This document shows, in pieces, positions 7,098-11,793 of a DNA stretch of 11,793 nucleotides. This DNA is from JAGQOZ01 sp041399205 (GTDB taxonomy: Bacteria > Planctomycetota > Planctomycetia > Pirellulales > Pirellulaceae), in NCBI GenBank assembly GCA_041399205.1, contig JAWKTK010000047.1:1-11793 (forward strand), given 5' to 3'. Positions within the stretch are counted from its first letter, which is position 1. Every line of letters starts with the position of its first letter. Below the pieces are notes generated by a model. The model had not been told where the DNA came from, searched no databases, and saw only the letters and a program-made list of their open reading frames with translations. Made by a program: the position numbers and the translations under genes.

Positions 7098-8396
7098 CTA
7101 CACCGTTGGCTTCCAACCGTCGGCGTAGTCACGTTGCCAGAGTGACATCGCCTTGTCATTGTGCAGGATGTGGCCGTTGGCTGGATTGCATTCTAGAGAT
7201 TGGCCGATTCGATGCGCAATGTTGCCCAGATGGCATAGCAGCGTACTGCGATGTCCCTCTTCGATTTCCGCGTTCAACGATTTCCAATTGTCTTGGCGAA
7301 TGGCCGAACAAAAGTTCGCGATGTGCTGGGGCTGGCCAACTGAATTAGGCGCGGATTCGCGAACTAGCTTGTTCGACTTGTCAAAAACTTTAAAGCCGCC
7401 AGCCGAATCAACTTCCATGGCGCCTTCTTTGCCGTAGAACAAAACAAAGTCGTCACTATCGTGCCGATTGCAGCTGAGCCCATGCCACGAAGCCGCTTTG
7501 CCGCCGGGAAATTCAAAGCAAACAGTATGGGTGTCGGGTGTTTCTTGATCGTCGTCAAAGCAATAGCGACCACCCGACGACGTTACCTTGGTCGGATAGT
7601 CGACACCCAAGCCCCAGCGACAAAGATCCAACGTATGCACCCCGTTGTTGCCCAATTCGCCGTTGCCCCATTGCCAACGCCAGTGCCAGTTGTAATGAAC
7701 CAGGTTGCTGACGTAGTCGGTTCGCGGAGCTGGTCCCTGCCACAGTTCAAAGTCCAGATGCTTTGGCACGGCCGCTTTCGTTCCCTTGCCGATCGAACCT
7801 CGCAGGCTACTGTAGAATGCTCGAGCCAAATAGACATCTCCAATCGCTCCGCCGCGGAGTTGAGCGATCGCTTCGATCCAGCCGGGGCTACTGCGTCTTT
7901 GCGAACCCATCTGGACGCAGCGATTGTGTTTCCGAGCAGCCTGGATCATGGTTTCGCCTTCCCAGGGATTGTGGCTACATGGCTTTTCCACATAGACATG
8001 CTTCTCGGCCGAACAAGCCAAAATGGAGGCAGGCGCGTGCCAATGGTTTGGCGCGGCGCAGACCAACGCGTCGACTTCCGGATCGTCCAAGATTTTCCGA
8101 AAGTCACCGACACCTTTTGGCTTGATTTGATATTGTTCCGACAACTTGGCCGAACAACTGTCGATTCGTTGCGAATCAACATCACACAGATAACGAACTT
8201 CCACGTTTTCTTCCGCTGCGAACGATTCGGCCAAACTCTGGCCTCGGCTCAATCCCATTACTCCCACCACCAGGCGCGAATTCGGACTCGAACTACCGCT
8301 GGGCGAATCTTGTGCGCTCACGGAACTAAAGAAACCAACAGCGGAAGCCAGCGTGCCAGCTTGGACAAACGATCGACGGTCAATGGGGCCAGGCAT
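7098..8396 (-). CDS. Tat-exported Gfo/Idh/MocA family oxidoreductase
   Basis: The protein of 432 residues opens with a twin-arginine signal (IDRRSFVQAG at residues 5-14, then a hydrophobic stretch ending near SAQ), so it should be folded with its cofactor before export. Residues about 42-165 form the Rossmann NAD(P)-binding half, with APNHWH (115-120) and the family signature VEKPCSHN (136-143, EKP at 137-139). The C-terminal half carries GNNGVHTLDLCRWGL (249-263), whose H254 and D257 are likely active-site residues, as in the planctomycete/Bacteroidetes-type C-terminal domain. Family members oxidise or reduce sugar-like substrates, and some act as glycosidases through NAD; the substrate here is unknown. 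The nucleotide loop reads VGVMGLSRGQ rather than plain GxGxxG. The ATG at 8396 has AGGAG (8409-8405) 8 bases before it, and a start further up would bury the Tat motif. Confidence 0.92.
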   Translation of the reverse strand: MPGPIDRRSFVQAGTLASAVGFFSSVSAQDSPSGSSSPNSRLVVGVMGLSRGQSLAESFAAEENVEVRYLCDVDSQRIDSCSAKLSEQYQIKPKGVGDFRKILDDPEVDALVCAAPNHWHAPASILACSAEKHVYVEKPCSHNPWEGETMIQAARKHNRCVQMGSQRRSSPGWIEAIAQLRGGAIGDVYLARAFYSSLRGSIGKGTKAAVPKHLDFELWQGPAPRTDYVSNLVHYNWHWRWQWGNGELGNNGVHTLDLCRWGLGVDYPTKVTSSGGRYCFDDDQETPDTHTVCFEFPGGKAASWHGLSCNRHDSDDFVLFYGKEGAMEVDSAGGFKVFDKSNKLVRESAPNSVGQPQHIANFCSAIRQDNWKSLNAEIEEGHRSTLLCHLGNIAHRIGQSLECNPANGHILHNDKAMSLWQRDYADGWKPTV

Positions 8397-8550
8397 TGAA
8401 ACAGCTCCTGAGGATGGAGTGGCGAAATAGGAGGGAATCGGTAACGCGTATTGTACTGCCGCGATCGTAGTCAAGCTACCCAACCATGCGCCGCAGCTAG
8501 GCGAGCTTGTTGGAGGCGATCACGTCGCCGTTCGTAACGATCAGATGTAT

Positions 8551-8624
8551 TTTGTTCGTAGTCCCGCCTTCAGGCGGAATGGTTTTACAATGAGTTTCCG
8601 CCTGAAGGCGGCACTACAAACAAG
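8551..8624. repeat. REP-like hairpin with CCGCCTTCAGGCGGAA core
   Basis: The arms 8551-8579 and 8596-8624 are inverted copies matching at 26 of 29 positions around a 16-base loop. Each arm contains the nested palindrome CCGCCTTCAGGCGG, so several foldings are possible. The motif GTAGTSCCGCCTTCAGGCGG recurs between genes in planctomycete genomes (from memory, not searched). It lies about 90 bp before the heme-protein gene and may shape its transcription. Confidence 0.85.
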
Positions 8625-8666
8625 CACTACAAACACGCACGGCACTACAAACTTGGCGTTACAAGC
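8611..8666 (+). repeat. Short direct repeats GCACTACAAAC
   Basis: Three exact 11-base copies at 8611-8621, 8624-8634 and 8642-8652, with a weaker fourth, GCGTTACAAGC, at 8656-8666. The first copy overlaps the outer arm of the REP-like hairpin, so the others may be tandem duplications of the hairpin's foot. Irregular spacing (13, 18 and 14 bases) argues against a simple phased operator. Confidence 0.75.
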
Positions 8667-8713
8667 TGTTAGAATATCGTCTTCTCGCACAATCCAATCT
8701 GAAGGAACGATCC

Positions 8714-11700
8714 ATGTTTCAGCGAATTCTTTACGTGTGGTTGGCTGCGGCCGTTCTGGTCATACTGGCCGGACTTGCGTCGGCGCAAATGGTCGAAGTG
8801 ACCATCGACCAACGCAACTTTCAGATCCCGGCTGGCTTTGTTTTAGAAAAGGTCGCCGGACCGCCGTTGATCGAACGACCGATTTCTGCCGACTTCGACG
8901 ACCGCGGACGCCTGTATGTGACTGAATCGAGCGGTACGAATGACAACGTTCAGTCACAGCTGGAACAAAAGCCGCATCGCATTCTTCGACTCGAGGATAC
9001 CGACGGAGACGGTTCGTTTGACCAGCGTACGGTGTTTGCCGAAGATATGATGTTTCCAGAAGGAGCCATGTGGCTGGACGGTTCGCTGTATGTAGCCGCT
9101 CCGCCAGAAATCTGGAAACTGACCGACACGAATGATGATGGTGTGGCAGATCGACGCGAAGTCTGGTTCGACGGCAAGACACTGACCGGTTGCGCCAACG
9201 ATTTGCATGGACCGTATGCCGGGCCAGATGGCTATGTCTATTGGTGCAAAGGTGCGTTCGCGGAACAGACGCACGCATTGCCCACAGGCCAGACGCTAAC
9301 TTCCAAAGCGGCACATGTCTTTCGCCGACATCCTGATGGCGGGCTACTGGAACCGGTCATGACAGGCGGGATGGATAATCCTGTCGAGTTAGCGTTTTCA
9401 GCAGGCGGAGAACGCTTCTTCACCACCACATTTTTTCAGCATCCTGGTGGCGGCAAACGAGATGGTTTGGTGCACGCCATTTATGGTGGCGTGTATGGCA
9501 AGCAGCACAGCGTGATTGATGGCCATTGGCGAACTGGCGATCTGATGCCCGTGATGACTCACCTGGGTCCGGCTGCGCCCAGCGGTCTGATGCGAATTGA
9601 ATCAAACGCGGCTGGCAATGACTATCAGAACTGTCTGCTGGCGTCATTGTTCAACATGCACAAGGTCACTCGGCATGAGCTACGTCCCGAAGGAGCTCGT
9701 TTCACCAGCATTGATTCTGATTTTGTCACTAGCGATGACTTGGATTTTCATCCCACCGACGTTCTGGAAGATGCAGACGGCAGTATTCTGATTGTGGACA
9801 CCGGCGGTTGGTACAAGTTGTGTTGTCCCACGTCCCAGCTGCATAAGCCCGACGTGCTGGGCGGTATCTATCGAATTCGTCGTTCGGCTGCGCCGAAGTC
9901 CATCGATCCGTGGGGAACGCAAATTCGCTGGGATTCGCTGACGGCGGACGAATTGATTTTGCTGCTGAATGATCATCGTTGGAAAGTAACGCAACAAGCA
10001 GGACGTGAACTTGCGGTTCGGGGCAATGCTGTCGATCGGATCCGAAATCGCGTTCGCCACGAAACGGCCAACGTTCGGAACCGCTTGGCATGGACGCTGT
10101 GTCAAATCGGTTCGAACGATGCGTTGCACTGTTTAGCAGAACTATTGGCCGACGAAGATTCACATGTCCGCCAAGCTGCCATCCACGGCTTGGCCGTGCA
10201 CCGTTTCGCACCTGCTGTCACTGCATTGAGAGAGCTGATTTCCAACACAGCTGATGCGCAAAACCAGCGAGCAGCCTGTGAGGCGTTAGGTCGGATGGGC
10301 GATGTGTCAGTGACCGGAATGCTGCTGGACGTCGCGGCCCAGACAGAAGATCGAGTCCTGTATCATTCAGCGTTGTACGCAGTTTTGGAGCTTGGCGATG
10401 TCAATACATTGGTCGCGGCTCTGAAAGTGCGGACGGGCCGCGCTCGAGCGGCGGCGCTGATGGCCGTCGAGCAACTGGCACCAGATCAGCTGACGCCCGA
10501 GCTTGTGTTGAGCGAATTAGAATCAGACAGCCCGGACGTAGTGGCGGCGGCCAAGTGGGTACTGAGTCGCCATGGCGACTGGTCGGCGCAGACGACAAAC
10601 GTCGTGGACAAATTCGTTCGGCATGGGAAAGCCGAGTTAGCGGTCAGCTTGATAACGAATTTGCCGATTGCAGATATCCAGAATCGGCTACCGGCATGGC
10701 TAACCGACGAACTAATTTCGGACGAAATGAAACAATTGGTGCTGCGGTCCATTCGCTGGGAATCGTCACCCAACAGTGACTCGCCGCTGTGCGATGCGCT
10801 GGCCGAACTATTCGAACACAACCAACGACTTCGCTCTGACGTCTTGTCCTTTTCGGCAGCCACTAGCCAATTGGTGCCGACCGGACGATTCATGACGCAA
10901 CTCGAGAAATGGTCACAGAATGTTCAGGCGGACCGGCTCCAGCGATTGCAAGCAATCAGTTTACTATTGCGAACGGACACGGAACCTTCCGAAGCCGTCT
11001 TGCCGTTTTTGCTTTCCGGAATCGAATCAACACAAGATGTGGCAGTGCAAGATCAAGCGGCCCATATCTTGCAGGCAATGCCATTGACCGCAGCACAACG
11101 GATGCAACTAGCCATTGCCATGCGCACGGTCGGGCCGCTGCAATTGAATCGATTGATGGCGATGTTCTCAAAGCAGACCGAGTTGCGATTAGGCGAAACT
11201 CTATTGCAATCGCTGCAACAAAATCCGGCCGTAGGAGCGTTACAGCAAGGTGTGATGAACGAAGCGTTCGGCGGCTTTACTGATTCCATCAGAACGCAAG
11301 CAGGTTTGTTAGTTCCCGAATGGAACTTGGAAATTCAACGGCAGAAACTGAGCGAACTGCTTGCCAGTTTGCCCGAAGGAGATGTACGGAATGGCTTGAA
11401 GGTTTTTCGAAGCCAAAAGGCCCTTTGTTCTGAATGTCATTCACTGGGCTATTTGGGCGGTGACATCGGGCCGGACCTGAGTCATATCGGGAAGATTCGT
11501 TCCAAGACCGATTTACTAGAATCGATTGCATTTCCCAGTGCCAGCTTTGTTCGCAGCTATGAACCCGTGAATGTGACCACGGTGGACGGCAAGTCGGTAA
11601 CGGGCGTGATGAAGGACAGTGATGACGTGCGAGTGCGATTGGTTACGTCCGATCGCAAAGAAGTTCAGATTGACCGCCAAGAAATCGAGCGTCTGGAACC

Positions 11701-11793
11701 GAGTCACGTGTCGGTAATGCCGTCCGGGCTGGCGTCCAATCTCAGTCCGCAAGAATTGGCGGACCTGGTAGCGTTCTTGCTCAACACCAAGTG
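8714..11793 (+). CDS. PVC-type heme-binding CxxCH protein (propeller, HEAT repeats, cytochrome-like domain), stop codon just outside the window
   Basis: An uninterrupted frame of 1,026 codons reaches the right edge, where the last bases are TG after FLLNTK; this fits the usual C-terminus, so only the last base of a TGA may be missing. Residues 1-25 are a signal peptide (MFQRILYVWLAAAVLVILAG, then LASAQ). About 35-400 form the membrane-bound-dehydrogenase-like propeller typical of planctomycetes, with two acidic DxDxDG-type loops (DTDGDG from 95, DTNDDG from 138) that may bind calcium. About 455-625 show HEAT-like helical repeats (LAELLADEDSHVRQAAIHGL). The C-terminal cytochrome-like domain has heme motif CSECH at 905-909, then IGPDLSHIG; M1002 in VMPSGL may be the distal ligand (inferred). 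The family is thought to act in periplasmic electron transfer; the substrate is unknown. AAGGA at 8702-8706 precedes the ATG. It is divergent from the oxidoreductase. Confidence 0.93.
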   Translation, partial: MFQRILYVWLAAAVLVILAGLASAQMVEVTIDQRNFQIPAGFVLEKVAGPPLIERPISADFDDRGRLYVTESSGTNDNVQSQLEQKPHRILRLEDTDGDGSFDQRTVFAEDMMFPEGAMWLDGSLYVAAPPEIWKLTDTNDDGVADRREVWFDGKTLTGCANDLHGPYAGPDGYVYWCKGAFAEQTHALPTGQTLTSKAAHVFRRHPDGGLLEPVMTGGMDNPVELAFSAGGERFFTTTFFQHPGGGKRDGLVHAIYGGVYGKQHSVIDGHWRTGDLMPVMTHLGPAAPSGLMRIESNAAGNDYQNCLLASLFNMHKVTRHELRPEGARFTSIDSDFVTSDDLDFHPTDVLEDADGSILIVDTGGWYKLCCPTSQLHKPDVLGGIYRIRRSAAPKSIDPWGTQIRWDSLTADELILLLNDHRWKVTQQAGRELAVRGNAVDRIRNRVRHETANVRNRLAWTLCQIGSNDALHCLAELLADEDSHVRQAAIHGLAVHRFAPAVTALRELISNTADAQNQRAACEALGRMGDVSVTGMLLDVAAQTEDRVLYHSALYAVLELGDVNTLVAALKVRTGRARAAALMAVEQLAPDQLTPELVLSELESDSPDVVAAAKWVLSRHGDWSAQTTNVVDKFVRHGKAELAVSLITNLPIADIQNRLPAWLTDELISDEMKQLVLRSIRWESSPNSDSPLCDALAELFEHNQRLRSDVLSFSAATSQLVPTGRFMTQLEKWSQNVQADRLQRLQAISLLLRTDTEPSEAVLPFLLSGIESTQDVAVQDQAAHILQAMPLTAAQRMQLAIAMRTVGPLQLNRLMAMFSKQTELRLGETLLQSLQQNPAVGALQQGVMNEAFGGFTDSIRTQAGLLVPEWNLEIQRQKLSELLASLPEGDVRNGLKVFRSQKALCSECHSLGYLGGDIGPDLSHIGKIRSKTDLLESIAFPSASFVRSYEPVNVTTVDGKSVTGVMKDSDDVRVRLVTSDRKEVQIDRQEIERLEPSHVSVMPSGLASNLSPQELADLVAFLLNTK

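Larger units (their letters stand above)
8397..8713. other. Divergent intergenic region between oxidoreductase and heme-protein genes
   Basis: These 317 bp hold the upstream regions of both genes. The part nearest the oxidoreductase (8397-8550) shows its ribosome site at 8405-8409 and nothing else that I can name. The centre is a REP-like hairpin, followed by short direct repeats, both listed separately. The last 45 bases carry AAGGA at 8702-8706, 7 bases before the ATG of the heme-protein gene. No promoter could be assigned with confidence. Confidence 0.6.

Noticed and set aside
7461..8399. A 312-codon plus-strand open frame opposite the oxidoreductase.
   Set aside because: It lies wholly antisense to a gene with a Tat signal, EKP motif and a good ribosome site, and its translation shows no domain-like pattern.
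9680..10211. Two minus-strand open frames of about 150 codons opposite the heme-protein gene.
   Set aside because: They are shadows of a 1,026-codon coding frame with clear domains; the translations are Arg/Ser-rich and featureless.

Overview
The window looks like chromosomal DNA of a planctomycete, most likely a Pirellulales-type member (Rhodopirellula/Blastopirellula relatives). The evidence is a PVC-type cytochrome-like protein with a propeller, HEAT repeats and a C-terminal CxxCH, a Tat-exported Gfo/Idh/MocA oxidoreductase, a DUF4139-like exported protein with a Gly/Met-rich insert, and two intergenic palindromes of the kind scattered through planctomycete genomes. The taxon is inferred from gene content; no rRNA or marker gene is present.

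Layout, left to right. (1) 1-1146, minus strand: the middle and C-terminal part of a secreted-type murein endopeptidase-like protein (peptidoglycan-binding domain plus M74/LAS zinc peptidase motifs). It runs off the left edge and its 5' part is cut away by an insertion sequence. (2) 1147-3881: a complete IS21-family element of 2,735 bp, with 19-bp terminal inverted repeats (TG...CA tips), istA and istB overlapping by 35 nt, and a 245-bp non-coding left end holding a 32-bp perfect palindrome and 22-bp tandem repeats. (3) 3882-4010: a short intergenic stretch filled mostly by a REP/MITE-like palindrome. (4) 4011-6056, minus: DUF4139-like exported protein. (5) 6188-7036, plus: exported protein with STN and secretin-N-like domains, divergent from gene 4 across 131 bp. 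(6) 7098-8396, minus: Tat-dependent Gfo/Idh/MocA oxidoreductase, convergent with gene 5. (7) 8397-8713: 317-bp divergent intergenic region with a second REP-like hairpin and short GCACTACAAAC repeats. (8) 8714-11793, plus: a 1,026-codon PVC-type heme-binding protein whose stop codon is cut by the right edge (last bases TG).

All non-IS genes encode exported proteins, so this is an envelope/periplasm-oriented stretch. The oxidoreductase and the heme protein share a divergent intergenic region and belong to families that commonly occur together in planctomycete saccharide and organic-matter catabolism; a functional link here is inference. I see no CRISPR array, tRNA, rRNA, phage or defence genes. 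The best leads for something unusual are the IS21 junction (no target duplication, host gene's 5' part missing) and the structured repeats.
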